DNA of 64,000 nucleotides from Taklimakanibacter sp049323275 (GCA_049323275.1 JBMOOM010000018.1:1-64000), one strand, 5' to 3'; positions 16,628 through 26,024 are shown, counted from the first letter of the stretch. The notes: generated by a model not told the origin, from the letters alone. Translations and numbers: made by a program.

Positions 16628-17599
16628 CTACGCCGTTAAGACGCGGAACCGGGCAAGATCATATACCAGTTTCAGCGCCGGAGTCGCGATGCCTGTCATT
16701 TGCGCCAATTCGATGACGGCCCCCAGCAGCGCCTCGAGCTCGGTCGGCCGGCCGGCATCGACATCCTGCAACATGGAGCTGCGATGCGCGCCGACCTTGG
16801 CGGCCATGTCGAGGCGCTCCTCGACGCTCACCGGGAAGACGATGCCCAGCGCTTCGCCGACGGCCTGCGCCTCTTTCATCATGGCGGCCAGCACGGCCCG
16901 CGTGCCGTCATCGCGGGCCAGGGCCTCGAGCGTGCCGCCGGTCAGGACGCTGACCGGATTGAAGCTGAGATTGCCCCATAATTTGAGCCAGATCTCGTTG
17001 CGGATATCGGCCCGGACCGGGCTCTTGACGCCAGCCTGCTCCAGGAGCGCGCTCAGTTTCCGGGCCCGGTCGCTGACCTCGCCGGACGGCTCGCCAATCG
17101 TCATGCGATCGCCGAAACCATGAACGACGTGACCGGGAGCGCCGAGCCCGGCCGCCTGCCAGATCACCGCGCCCAGCGCCCGCTCCGGCCCGAGCTTCTT
17201 CCACAAGGACCCGCCGGGATCCACGCTTTCGAGAACATGGCCGTCGAACCGCCCGCCATGCCTGTAGAAGTACCACCAGGGCAAGCCGTTCTGGCCGAAC
17301 AGCAGCACCGTATCCGGCCCGATCAGGGGCGCCAGCGCATCGGCTATCGCCGGCAGGGCATGGCTCTTGAGAGTGAGGAGGACGAAATCCTGAGGCCCCA
17401 GCTCGCGCGGATCGTCGGTGACTTTGGGCCGGACCGTATAGGTCTCGCCCGCTTCGGTGACGCGCAGGCCACCGGCCCGCATCGCCTCCAGATGGGCGCC
17501 ACGCGCCAGGAGCGAAATCTCCGTCATCCCCGCTCTGGCCAGCTTGGCCCCGACGAGGCCCCCGATCGCGCCGGCGCCGAACACGCAAATTCTCGTCAT
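16628..17599 (-). CDS. 2-dehydropantoate 2-reductase family protein
   Basis: 323 aa. N-terminal NADP-binding GAGAIGGLVGAKLARAG, followed by FVLLTLKSHALPAIADAL (catalytic-domain Lys of the family), FGQNGLPWW, and a C-terminal helical domain with EIWLKLWGNLSFNPVSVLT and SSMLQDVDAGRPTELEALLG, the KetoPantoate reductase C-terminal signatures. PanE reduces ketopantoate to pantoate with NADPH in coenzyme A synthesis. Many genomes have several homologues of uncertain substrate, and no panB/panC is adjacent, so panE is not assigned. It is divergent from nadE across 76 bp. Confidence 0.85.
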   Translation of the reverse strand: MTRICVFGAGAIGGLVGAKLARAGMTEISLLARGAHLEAMRAGGLRVTEAGETYTVRPKVTDDPRELGPQDFVLLTLKSHALPAIADALAPLIGPDTVLLFGQNGLPWWYFYRHGGRFDGHVLESVDPGGSLWKKLGPERALGAVIWQAAGLGAPGHVVHGFGDRMTIGEPSGEVSDRARKLSALLEQAGVKSPVRADIRNEIWLKLWGNLSFNPVSVLTGGTLEALARDDGTRAVLAAMMKEAQAVGEALGIVFPVSVEERLDMAAKVGAHRSSMLQDVDAGRPTELEALLGAVIELAQMTGIATPALKLVYDLARFRVLTA

Positions 17600-17675
17600 A
17601 TCCGTAGTTTATGCATAAGGGAGAGGCGCAGCCAGATCATTTGAAGGAAAGCCTGCCTTGAGCTAAGAGGCAGCC

Positions 17676-19334
17676 ATGACCGACCGTCTCGTCATCGCCC
17701 TCGCCCAGCTCAATCCGACCGTCGGTGCGGTCACCGCCAATCTCGCCAAGGCGAAGGACACCCATGCCGCCGCCCGCCAGGCCGGCGCCGACCTCGTCCT
17801 TTTTCCGGAGCTTTATATCTGCGGCTATCCCCCCGAAGATCTCGTCCTGCGTCCCTCCTTCGTCGCCGCCTGCCGCGCGGCGATCGAGGAACTGGCCGGC
17901 GAGACGGCCGATGGACCGGCGATATTGATCGGCCTGCCCTGGCGCGACGGCGCGAAGCTCCACAATGCGGTGGCGCTCCTCGCCAAAGGCAAGATCGAGA
18001 CGCTGCGCTTCAAGCATGATTTGCCCAATTACGGCGTCTTCGACGAGAAGCGCGTCTTCCATGCCGGTCCTGCCCCGGGCCCGATCAGCTTCAAGGGCGT
18101 GCGCCTCGGCGTGCCGATCTGCGAGGACATCTGGACCGAGGAATCCTGCGAGACGCTGGCCGAAACCGGCGCCGAGATTCTCCTCGTCCCCAATGGCTCG
18201 CCCTTCGAGCAGAACAAGGACGATACGCGCCTCAATCTGGTGGTGGCGCGCGTGACCGAGACCGGCCTGCCGCTTGCCTATCTGAACCAGGTCGGCGGCC
18301 AGGACGAGCTCGTCTTCGACGGCGCCTCCTTCGTCCTCAATGCCGACCGCGGGCTCGCTCTGCAGATGCCGATGTTCGAAGAGGCGCTCGCCATCACCGA
18401 ATGGATCCGCGGCGCCCAGGGCTGGCAGATGCGTAAAGGCGAGATCGCGCGGCTGCCGGAAAGGGAAGAGGAAACCTGGCTCGCCTGCGTGCTCGGCCTC
18501 AAGGACTATGTCGAGAAGAACCGCTTTCTGGGCGTCGTGCTGGGCCTGTCGGGCGGCATCGATTCCGCCGTCGTCGCGGCGATGGCGGTCGATGCGCTGG
18601 GGCCCGAGCGCGTCCATTGCGTGATGCTGCCCTATGCCTATACGAGCCGCGACAGCCTCGTCGATGCGGAAGCCTGCGCCGAGGCGCTCGGTGTGCGCTA
18701 CGACGTGGTGCCGATCAAGGAGCCGGTCGAAGGCTTCCTCTCGGCGCTCAAGCCGCTGTTCGAGGGCCGGAACATCGACACGACCGAGGAGAACATCCAG
18801 TCGCGCAGCCGCGGCGTGATCCTGATGGCGATCTCGAACAAATTCGGCTCGATGGTGCTGACCACCGGCAACAAGTCGGAAATGTCGGTCGGCTATGCGA
18901 CGCTCTATGGCGACATGAATGGCGGCTTCAACCCGATCAAGGACGTCTACAAGACGCAGGTCTACCGCCTGGCGCGCTGGCGCAACGCGAACCGGCCGGA
19001 AGGCTTGAAAGGACCAGCCAGAATGGTGATCCCGGAGCGCATCGTCACCAAGGCGCCGACCGCCGAATTGCGCGAGAACCAGACCGACCAGGACACGCTG
19101 CCGCCTTATGACGTGCTCGACGACATTCTCTCGGGTCTCGTCGAGGAGGAGCTGCCGGTCGCCGACATCGTCAGGCGCGGCCATCCGGAAGCGCTGGTCA
19201 GGCGGGTCCAGCACATGCTTTATGTGGCCGAATACAAGCGCCGGCAGGCGGCGCCCGGGGTCAAGATCACGCGGCGCAATTTCGGCCGCGACCGGCGTTA
19301 TCCGATCGTCAACGGTTTCAGGGACAGAAGCTGA
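17676..19334 (+). CDS. nadE: NAD+ synthetase, glutamine-dependent
   Basis: 552 aa two-domain enzyme. The N-terminal nitrilase-fold amidase (about 1-260) has catalytic Glu45 (FPELYICGYPPEDL), Lys113 (KHDLPNYG) and Cys149 (PICEDIW), releasing ammonia from glutamine. The C-terminal synthetase has the ATP pyrophosphatase loop SGGIDS (292-297) and TGNKSEMSVGYATLYGDM, converting deamido-NAD to NAD+. Length fits the alphaproteobacterial two-domain form. ATG with AGAGG 8 nt upstream. gltX starts one base after its stop, so they are probably co-transcribed. Confidence 0.96.
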   Translation: MTDRLVIALAQLNPTVGAVTANLAKAKDTHAAARQAGADLVLFPELYICGYPPEDLVLRPSFVAACRAAIEELAGETADGPAILIGLPWRDGAKLHNAVALLAKGKIETLRFKHDLPNYGVFDEKRVFHAGPAPGPISFKGVRLGVPICEDIWTEESCETLAETGAEILLVPNGSPFEQNKDDTRLNLVVARVTETGLPLAYLNQVGGQDELVFDGASFVLNADRGLALQMPMFEEALAITEWIRGAQGWQMRKGEIARLPEREEETWLACVLGLKDYVEKNRFLGVVLGLSGGIDSAVVAAMAVDALGPERVHCVMLPYAYTSRDSLVDAEACAEALGVRYDVVPIKEPVEGFLSALKPLFEGRNIDTTEENIQSRSRGVILMAISNKFGSMVLTTGNKSEMSVGYATLYGDMNGGFNPIKDVYKTQVYRLARWRNANRPEGLKGPARMVIPERIVTKAPTAELRENQTDQDTLPPYDVLDDILSGLVEEELPVADIVRRGHPEALVRRVQHMLYVAEYKRRQAAPGVKITRRNFGRDRRYPIVNGFRDRS

Positions 19335-19335
19335 C

Positions 19336-20664
19336 ATGGCTCCCATTCTCCGCTTTGCCCCCTCGCCCACCGGCCGCATCCATATCGGCAATGCGCGCAC
19401 CGCCATCCTCAACTGGCTGTTCGCGCGCAAATCGGACGGCCAGTTCGTGCTGCGCTATGACGACACCGATGTCGAACGCTCGACGGCGGCCTTCGCGGCG
19501 GGCATCGCGCATGATCTCGGCTGGCTCGGCATCGTGCCCGACCGGGTCGAATATCAGTCGAAGCGTTTCGACCGCTACCGCGCGGTGGCCGACGAGCTCA
19601 AGGCCGCCGGCCGGCTCTATCCCTGCTATGAGACGGCGGAGGAGCTCGAAAGGCGGCGCAAGCGCCAGCTCGCCCGCCATCAGCCGCCGGTCTATGACCG
19701 CGCCGCCCTCAAGCTCACCGACGAGGAGCGCCAGGCGCTCGAGGCCGAGGGCCGCAAGCCGCATTGGCGCTTCAAGCTCGACGGCCGCACTATCGAATGG
19801 ATCGACCTCATCCGCGGGCCGCAGCATATCGACACGACCAATCTCTCCGATCCGGTGCTGGTGCGCGAGGACGGCAGCTATCTCTACACGCTGCCTTCCG
19901 TCGTCGACGACATCGATTTCGGCATCACCCATGTGATCCGCGGCGAGGATCATGTCGTCAACACCGCGGTGCAGATCGAGATCTTCGAGGCGCTCTCCGG
20001 CAAGGTCCCGCATTTCGCCCATCACAGCCTGCTCACCGGCGCCGACGGCCAGGGCCTGTCGAAGCGGCTGGGATCATTGTCGATCGCCTCCCTGCGCGAG
20101 GAAGGCCTGGAAGCCATGGCGGTGGTGAGCCACGCGGCGCTGCTCGGCACCTCGGATTCGATCCATCCCTGCCTCGACTACAAGGAGCTGATCGACGGCT
20201 TCGATCTCGCCAAGCTGTCGCGGGCGCCGGCCCGCTTCGACGACAATGAATTGCGCGGCCTCAATGCGAGGCTGCTGCACATGACGCACTATGCGGCGGT
20301 GAAGGACCGGCTCGAGCATGGCGATGAGGCCTTCTGGCTTGCCGTGCGCGGCAACCTCACCCTCTTTGCCGATGTCAAAGACTGGTGGACGATCGTCGCC
20401 GGCGAGATCACGCCCCAGATCGCGCCGGAGGAGCGCGCCTTCATCGAAGTCGCGGCCAGGCTGCTGCCGCCCGCCCCGTGGACCGGAGAAACCTGGAAGA
20501 CCTGGACCGACGCGGTCAAGGCCGAAACCGGCCGCAAGGGCAAGGCGCTGTTCATGCCGCTGCGCCTCGCGCTGACCGGCCTCGACCATGGACCGGAGCT
20601 GGCCCTGCTGCTGCCGCTCATCGGCCGCGAGCGGGTCGCAGCGCGACTGACAGGCCAAAACTGA
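19336..20664 (+). CDS. gltX: Glutamyl-tRNA synthetase, GluRS2 type
   Basis: 442 aa from the ATG at 19336. Class I synthetase: RFAPSPTGRIHIGNARTAILNW contains the HIGH-equivalent HIGN (16-19), FVLRYDDTDVERS, and the KMSKS-equivalent LSKRLGS (241-247). The motif SKRLGS (not SKRHGA) and the short length are features of the second GluRS found in many alpha- and epsilonproteobacteria, which may prefer tRNA-Gln and work with the GatCAB transamidase. Whether another gltX exists cannot be seen here, and the tRNA preference is inference. Confidence 0.92.
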   Translation: MAPILRFAPSPTGRIHIGNARTAILNWLFARKSDGQFVLRYDDTDVERSTAAFAAGIAHDLGWLGIVPDRVEYQSKRFDRYRAVADELKAAGRLYPCYETAEELERRRKRQLARHQPPVYDRAALKLTDEERQALEAEGRKPHWRFKLDGRTIEWIDLIRGPQHIDTTNLSDPVLVREDGSYLYTLPSVVDDIDFGITHVIRGEDHVVNTAVQIEIFEALSGKVPHFAHHSLLTGADGQGLSKRLGSLSIASLREEGLEAMAVVSHAALLGTSDSIHPCLDYKELIDGFDLAKLSRAPARFDDNELRGLNARLLHMTHYAAVKDRLEHGDEAFWLAVRGNLTLFADVKDWWTIVAGEITPQIAPEERAFIEVAARLLPPAPWTGETWKTWTDAVKAETGRKGKALFMPLRLALTGLDHGPELALLLPLIGRERVAARLTGQN

Positions 20665-20727
20665 TCGGCATTGATCGCCGGCGCAAAAGTCTTAAAACAT
20701 GCGGGGTTCGCGATTGAGGCAGCCCCC

Positions 20728-21357
20728 ATGATCCTCGTCGGTCAATATGACTCTCCCTATGTGCGGCGCGTCGCGGTGACGCTGCATCACTATCACTTGC
20801 GCTTCGAGCGCAACCGGCTATCGGTCTTCCATCCCGGCATGGTCGACATCAACCCGCTCATGCGCATTCCCTCGCTCATCATCGACGGCGACGAGACGCT
20901 GCATGACAGCGGCGCCATCATCGACTATCTCGACGAGATGGTCGGCGCGCAGAAGGCGCTGACCCCGCGCAGCGGCGAGGAGCGCCGGCGCGTGCTGCAG
21001 GCGATCGCGCTCGCCACCGGCGCCATCGATAAGACGCTCGCCGTCGTTTATGAGCGTCATTTCCACGCCACCGCCGGCATCGCCCATGAATGGACCGTAC
21101 GCTGCATGGCGCAGCTTTCCGGGGCCCTCGTGCATCTCGATGCGCATGCGGGCGAGCCGTGGTATTTCGGGCGCAAATTCACCCAGGCCGATGTCACGCT
21201 CGGCTGCCTCATCGGCTATCTGAAATTGCGCCTGCCGGAAGCCTTTCCGGCGGGCCGTTATCCGCATCTCGAGAAGCTGGCGGAGCGCTGCGAGGCGCTC
21301 GATGCTTTCGTCAAGACGAAACCGGCGCCCGACGAGCTGATGCCGACGAAGGTCTGA
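20728..21357 (+). CDS. Glutathione S-transferase family protein
   Basis: 209 aa. Thioredoxin-fold N-terminus beginning ILVGQYDSPYVRRVAVTLHHY, with Ser at the usual activating position (SPYVRR), followed by NPLMRIPSLIIDGDETLHDSGAIIDYLDE (cis-Pro and glutathione gamma-glutamyl-binding E/DS motif), and a helical C-terminal domain with FTQADVTLGCL (N-capping box). Start at the ATG in 20728; an upstream in-frame start at 20671 adds unrelated residues. Its stop abuts the stop of the convergent GST gene with no base between them (TGATCA). Substrate unknown. Confidence 0.88.
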   Translation: MILVGQYDSPYVRRVAVTLHHYHLRFERNRLSVFHPGMVDINPLMRIPSLIIDGDETLHDSGAIIDYLDEMVGAQKALTPRSGEERRRVLQAIALATGAIDKTLAVVYERHFHATAGIAHEWTVRCMAQLSGALVHLDAHAGEPWYFGRKFTQADVTLGCLIGYLKLRLPEAFPAGRYPHLEKLAERCEALDAFVKTKPAPDELMPTKV

Positions 21358-21987
21358 TCAGGCCGCCGGAATCTCAGCCGACGCATCCGGCACCTTGTAG
21401 CCTTTGATCACCGCGGGACGCGCCGCAACGGCCTGATACCAGCGCCGCACATTGGGGAAATCCGCAAGGTCGATCTTCTGCCAGGCGAAGCGCGCGATCC
21501 ATGGGAAGGTCGCGATGTCGACGATCGAATAATCGCCGCACATGAAATCCTGGCTTGCGAGCAGACGGTCGAGGACGCCATACAGGCGCTTCGCCTCGGC
21601 GGCGAACCAGGCGTCGGCGAAGGGCGCCTTGCCTTCATTGTAATGGAGAAAATAATGGGCGCGGCCGAGAAACGGGCCGACCGCCGACATCTGCCACATC
21701 AGCCATTCATGGATGCGAATGCGCGCCTTGGGCTCGGCCGGATAGAGCTTGCCGGTCTTCTCGCCCAGATAGATGAGGATGGCGCCCGACTCGAAGACGC
21801 TCTGGCCATTTTCGCGGTCGATGATGGCCGGGATCTTGTTGTTGGGCGATATCCTGAGGAAGTCGGGCGCGAACTGCTCGTCCTTGCCGATATTGACGGG
21901 ATGGGTCGCATAGCCGAGCCCCATCTCCTCGAGCGCGATCGAGATTTTGCGCCCGTTGGGCGTGCTCCAGGTGTAGAGATCGATCAT
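21358..21987 (-). CDS. Glutathione S-transferase, YfcG/YghU (Nu)-like
   Basis: 209 aa. MIDLYTWSTPNGRKISIALEE with the TPNGRK motif typical of Nu-class GSTs (YfcG, disulfide reductase activity), NKIPAIID with cis-Pro, and SVFESGAILIYLGEKTG (glutathione-binding ES). The C-terminal domain has YSIVDIATFPWIARF. It is the last gene of a three-gene minus-strand unit; its ATG overlaps the stop of the PhnD-like gene by 4 bp. The GST adjoining it on the plus strand is of a different subgroup, so the pair is not a recent duplication. Confidence 0.9.
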   Translation of the reverse strand: MIDLYTWSTPNGRKISIALEEMGLGYATHPVNIGKDEQFAPDFLRISPNNKIPAIIDRENGQSVFESGAILIYLGEKTGKLYPAEPKARIRIHEWLMWQMSAVGPFLGRAHYFLHYNEGKAPFADAWFAAEAKRLYGVLDRLLASQDFMCGDYSIVDIATFPWIARFAWQKIDLADFPNVRRWYQAVAARPAVIKGYKVPDASAEIPAA

Positions 21988-22754
21988 AGCAGCCGCACTC
22001 CTCCCGCTTGTTCCATCTGGTCCTCGAGCCGCAGGATACGATCATAGGCCTCATCGCCCAACACCGAATGTCCCTCGAGCAGAAGGGCCTCGCGCGCGGC
22101 AGCGAGCGCCGGGTCGGCGAAGGCCCTGGCGAGTGCCTGGCGCAAAGGTTCCGGGGCGCGGCCGGACGCCGTGACGAAAGGCAGGCCCGGAACCTTGGGC
22201 GCGCGGGTGATCTCGACCAACCCGTCGAGATAATCGGGCCGGTAGCGTCGCGCCAGCGCGACACAGACGGAATCGATCGCACAGATGTCGGCCCTGCCGT
22301 CGCGCACCGCGATCATCGATCTGACATGGCCGCCGCTTTCGAGAACCGAGGAGAAGAACTCACCATCCTTCGCAAAGGGCGCGAAGACGAGCTTCAGCGC
22401 CAGCATGCCCGACATGGAATCGGGATTGTTGACCGCCGCGCGGCTGCCCTTGAAGTCGGCCAGCGGACGTTTCTCGCGGGCGAAGACGAAACTGCAGTAG
22501 TCCGGCCCGTCGCAGCCGTCGGCGCGATAATGCGGAGTCGCCAGGTAGGCGAAGCGGCCGCGGAATTCGTGGGTGAAGGGATAGCCGCAGGTCTGGCTGA
22601 AGAACAGGTCGCCCCGGCGCCAGCCGGCGAAGTAGTCGGGATCATGGTCGAGACGCGCGCCCTCCATGCCCATGTGCCGGAGGATGCCGCCGCCCCATTC
22701 ATCGGTCGCCCAGCGCACTTCCGGCCAGTCATACATGGGCAGCGATATCGTCAT
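21984..22754 (-). CDS. PhnD-like substrate-binding-fold protein without signal peptide
   Basis: 256 aa from the ATG at 22754, which overlaps the XRE gene stop by 4 bp. The sequence matches the phosphate/phosphonate ABC-type binding-protein family (PhnD superfamily): LFFSQTCGYPFTHEF, YCSFVFAREKRPLADFKGSRAAVNN, SGMLALKLVFAP, VLESGGHVRSMIAVRDGRADICAIDSV, and ITRAPKVPGLPFVTA. There is no signal peptide or lipobox: it starts MTISLPMYDWPEVRW, so it should remain in the cytoplasm. No permease or ATPase is next to it. A ligand-sensing or scavenging role together with the upstream regulator is plausible but unproven. Confidence 0.83.
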   Translation of the reverse strand: MTISLPMYDWPEVRWATDEWGGGILRHMGMEGARLDHDPDYFAGWRRGDLFFSQTCGYPFTHEFRGRFAYLATPHYRADGCDGPDYCSFVFAREKRPLADFKGSRAAVNNPDSMSGMLALKLVFAPFAKDGEFFSSVLESGGHVRSMIAVRDGRADICAIDSVCVALARRYRPDYLDGLVEITRAPKVPGLPFVTASGRAPEPLRQALARAFADPALAAAREALLLEGHSVLGDEAYDRILRLEDQMEQAGGVRLL

Positions 22755-23596
22755 CGGACGTCCTTCATCAAAGAGCGGATGTAATTGCCGGTTTCGTTGG
22801 GCTGGATGCGGGCATTGCGGATGAGATTGTCGAAATGCCGCGACAGCTCGCGGATATGCTCGGTCGAGGTGAAGACGAAATACATGTCGCCGACATAGAG
22901 GGCGGCGCGCATCGGGCCGAACACCGTATAGGGCACGGAGAAGCGCTCGCGATTGTCGAACATGAACCAGCGATAGGCGGGATAGAGCTCGTCGACCAGG
23001 CCGGCCGCCTGCTCGAGCTGCGTCAGGCGCTCGGCGGCGTCGAGGCCGCGCCAGATGCCTTCGCCGCGGGCAAAGCCTTCCAGCGCCTGCAGCGGCGAGC
23101 ACACTTCGATCTCGTGCTCGGTCCGCTTGGCGTGAATGATGCGGGCCCGGGCTATGCCGGCCCAGGCCTTGGCCGCCGTCGCCTCGAGCCGCCCCGTCTC
23201 ATGCGCGATCACCGCCTCGGTCTTGATCTGGTCGGGCAAGGTCGCCGGGACATAGCGCACCTTGAAGCCCCGGGCCTCCTCATGCCAGCTGAGGAGACGC
23301 TCATCGGCGGGACTGCCGGCATCAGGTTCGATCGCCATCTGCGAGACGATGTCGGCCGCCACCTGATCCTGTTGCGAAAGCCCCAGAAGCCAGTCGATCG
23401 AGACGGTGTGGCGGGCGGCGATGCGGGCGATCGTCTCGGTGCGCGGCAGCCTGACGTTGACGTCAGACAGGAGCTGCGACAGCGTCGAGCGATCGAGCCC
23501 GGCCCGCGCCGCGAATTGCGCCCGCGACAGGCCGGAGCGCTCGATCAGCGCCAGAAGCCGTTGGCGAAAAATGTCCGAGGTGTCGCGCTTCTGCAT
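22751..23596 (-). CDS. XRE-family transcriptional regulator with C-terminal effector domain
   Basis: 281 aa. N-terminal helix-turn-helix (about 10-70: FRQRLLALIERSGLSRAQFA, AGLDRSTLSQLLSD, TETIARIAARHTVSIDWLLGLS). The remaining about 200 residues are a conserved region containing GFKVRYVPATLPDQIKTEAVI and FSVPYTVFGPMRAALYVGDMYFVF, which may bind a ligand. It heads an operon with the PhnD-like protein and a GST (4-bp overlaps at both junctions) and is divergent from the fatty acid desaturase gene, so the 103-bp region 23597-23699 is the likely control region. Confidence 0.9.
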   Translation of the reverse strand: MQKRDTSDIFRQRLLALIERSGLSRAQFAARAGLDRSTLSQLLSDVNVRLPRTETIARIAARHTVSIDWLLGLSQQDQVAADIVSQMAIEPDAGSPADERLLSWHEEARGFKVRYVPATLPDQIKTEAVIAHETGRLEATAAKAWAGIARARIIHAKRTEHEIEVCSPLQALEGFARGEGIWRGLDAAERLTQLEQAAGLVDELYPAYRWFMFDNRERFSVPYTVFGPMRAALYVGDMYFVFTSTEHIRELSRHFDNLIRNARIQPNETGNYIRSLMKDVR

Positions 23597-23699
23597 CGTT
23601 TACGATTGTCACCAAATGACGCGCTTGCGTATCAGAATAAACAGATTATGCGCATAATAGCATGGCGGGTAAAGCCCGAGGCGCATATAAACTTGGAAC

Positions 23700-24617
23700 A
23701 TGTTACCGCCGCGCGAAATCGAGACCGCCAAGCCGCTCAATATCGAGTGGCCGACGGTCGCCCTCATTGCCCTCATGTATGGCCTGCTCGCCCTCCTGAT
23801 GTGGTTCTTCCATGACCTGCCCTGGTGGCTGGTGCTGCCGGCCGGCGCCTATCTCGTGGCGCTGCACGGCTCGCTCCAGCACGAGGCGCTGCATGGCCAT
23901 CCGACGCGCAACCGCCTGGTCAACGAGGTCCTGGTGGCGGTCAGCCCGAGCCTCTGGTTCCCCTATCGGCGCTATCGCAAGCTGCATCTCACCCATCACA
24001 ATGACGAGCATCTGACCGATCCGCGGCTCGATCCCGAATCCTACTATCTGCTGCCCGATCACTGGGCAGGGCTGCCGGCGCCGCTGAAGCAGCTCTACAC
24101 GATCAACAACACGCTTGCCGGCCGCATGATCCTGGGGCCGATCATCGCCGCCGTCCGCTTCTGGACATCGGAGCTCGCCGCCATCCTCAAGGGCGACCGC
24201 GAGATCCTCCAGGCATGGCTGCTGCATATCCCGGCCTGCGCCGTCACCCTGTTCTACGCCCTGTGGGTGTGCGGCATCCCGCTCTGGCAATATGTGCTGC
24301 TTTTCGTCTATCCCGGCATCGCCCTGATGCTGGTGCGTTCCTTCTGCGAGCATCAGGCCGCGGAGAATCAAAGCGAGCGCACCATCATCGTCGAAGCGTC
24401 GCCCTTCTGGTCGCTGCTTTTCCTCAACAACAACCTGCATGTCGCCCATCACACGCGGCCCAGGCTCGCCTGGTACGAGCTTCCCGCCTATTACCGTGCC
24501 GAGCGCGACAGCCTCATCGCCCGCAACAACGGCTATCGTATGAATGGCTATGGCGAGATCTTCCGGCGCTACTTCTTCAAGCCGAAGGAGCCGGTCGCCC
24601 ATCCGCTCGTCAAATGA
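23700..24617 (+). CDS. Membrane fatty acid desaturase family protein
   Basis: 305 aa integral membrane di-iron protein. The three histidine boxes are intact: HEALHGH (61-67), HLTHHNDEH (96-104) and HVAHH (247-251). Hydrophobic segments lie at about 18-38, 41-57, and two between 175 and 215. The family inserts double bonds or hydroxyl groups into acyl chains or related lipids or carotenoids; many members with this architecture have other hydrophobic substrates. Followed after 31 bp by an FAD oxidoreductase gene, so the two may work together. Confidence 0.9.
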   Translation: MLPPREIETAKPLNIEWPTVALIALMYGLLALLMWFFHDLPWWLVLPAGAYLVALHGSLQHEALHGHPTRNRLVNEVLVAVSPSLWFPYRRYRKLHLTHHNDEHLTDPRLDPESYYLLPDHWAGLPAPLKQLYTINNTLAGRMILGPIIAAVRFWTSELAAILKGDREILQAWLLHIPACAVTLFYALWVCGIPLWQYVLLFVYPGIALMLVRSFCEHQAAENQSERTIIVEASPFWSLLFLNNNLHVAHHTRPRLAWYELPAYYRAERDSLIARNNGYRMNGYGEIFRRYFFKPKEPVAHPLVK

Positions 24618-24648
24618 TTCAACAATCAGTCTACGGAGAAAACCACAT

Positions 24649-25998
24649 ATGACCACCGCACATCTACCGAAATCAACCGCCTATGTCGTCGTCGGCATGG
24701 GCATGCACGGCATGTCGACGGCCTGGCATCTCGCCATGGAGCTGGAGCGCTCCGGCAAGGGCAAGGGCTCGGACGTCATCCTCATCGACAAGGCAGGACC
24801 TGGCGCCGGCGCCACCGGCATCGCCTGCGGCTGCGTGCGCAATCTCTACATGACCTCGCCGATCCACAATATCCTGCGCCATTCGGTCGATGTGTGGGAA
24901 TCGGACCCGGTCAATTTCGGCTTCCAGCAGGTGGGCTATGTCTCGGTCGGCGAGGGCAACCAGCAGGCCGACTACGAGAAGATGCATAAGAGCCAGAACG
25001 CCGCCGGCTACAAGTCGGACATGTATGTGGGCAAGGAAGCCAAGAGCTTCCTCAAGAAGATCTGGCCGGACTTCAACGTCGAGAAGGCCGATGTGGTGCT
25101 GCACGAGATTCCGTCGGGCTATGCCGGCACCCACACCGCGGTGCGCGCTCTCAAGGAGAAATGCGACCAGTGGGGCGTGCGCTCCTTCACCGGCATCTCG
25201 GTCGAGGGCTACGACATGCAGAACGGCCGCATCACCGGCGTCCTCACCTCAGAAGGCACGATCAAGGCCGATGCGGTGGTGATCTGCGCCGGCGCCTGGA
25301 TCACCAGGCACTGGGACTGGTTGGGCCTGCCCAACAAGCTCGACATGCGCTATCCCGATGGCGGCGTCGTCAAGGATGCCGACATGTGGACCTACTGGCG
25401 CCTGCTCGAAGGCGAGGTGCTCCTGAAGGACGGCCACAAGTACCGCACCGGCGACGACAAGGATCCGCCCGTTCTCCATGTCGAGCTCATGAACACGCCG
25501 GTGATCACCGAGGACGGCCACAAATTCCCCGACCAGCACTTCTATATGTATGTGCGCTATGCCGCCGAGCGGGCCGGGGCGCCGGGCGTCCAGGGCGGCA
25601 CCATCCCGATCAAGATGGGTCCCAAGGCGATGCTCGATCCCTATGGCCACGCCAACGACCTCTATCAGGCCGATCCGTGGTTCAAGGACTACTATATGGC
25701 GACGCTCGCCTATCTGTTCGACCAGTTCAAGAACTATGGCAGCCAGTTCAAGCAGCGCCGCAACGGCGGCATCGGCGCCTTCACGCCCGACTCGGTGCCG
25801 ATCTTCGACTGGGTCGCCGACAATGGCTACATGATCGCCGACTCGAACCACGGCTATAAGATGATCGGCGTCGGTAAGCTCGTCGCCCGCCACCTGGTGT
25901 CCGGCAATCCGGTGCCGGAGCTGTCGCCTTTCGCCTTCACCCGCTTCGCCCAGGGCAAGACCTTCGGCGACCGCAATTCCAATTGTCCCTGGGTGTAA
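24649..25998 (+). CDS. FAD-dependent oxidoreductase, DAO/sarcosine oxidase-like
   Basis: 449 aa from the ATG at 24649 (CGGAGA 9 nt upstream). N-terminal dinucleotide-binding VVVGMGMHGMSTAWHLA, an acidic strand end in DVILIDK, then GAGATGIACGCVRNLYM, where DAO-family enzymes place the FAD-binding Arg and often the covalent-flavin residue. AVVICAGAW is the second FAD-contact motif, and the C-terminal GYMIADSNHGYKMIGVGKLVA is the GxxxSG-H-G-type closing motif. DAO-family enzymes oxidise secondary amines or N-methyl groups. Substrate unknown. The insert around 270-360 (DMWTYWRLLEG...) is longer than in typical sarcosine oxidase beta subunits. Confidence 0.85.
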   Translation: MTTAHLPKSTAYVVVGMGMHGMSTAWHLAMELERSGKGKGSDVILIDKAGPGAGATGIACGCVRNLYMTSPIHNILRHSVDVWESDPVNFGFQQVGYVSVGEGNQQADYEKMHKSQNAAGYKSDMYVGKEAKSFLKKIWPDFNVEKADVVLHEIPSGYAGTHTAVRALKEKCDQWGVRSFTGISVEGYDMQNGRITGVLTSEGTIKADAVVICAGAWITRHWDWLGLPNKLDMRYPDGGVVKDADMWTYWRLLEGEVLLKDGHKYRTGDDKDPPVLHVELMNTPVITEDGHKFPDQHFYMYVRYAAERAGAPGVQGGTIPIKMGPKAMLDPYGHANDLYQADPWFKDYYMATLAYLFDQFKNYGSQFKQRRNGGIGAFTPDSVPIFDWVADNGYMIADSNHGYKMIGVGKLVARHLVSGNPVPELSPFAFTRFAQGKTFGDRNSNCPWV

Positions 25999-26024
25999 CC
26001 GCCCGGATTAAATCGCCGTAAGAA

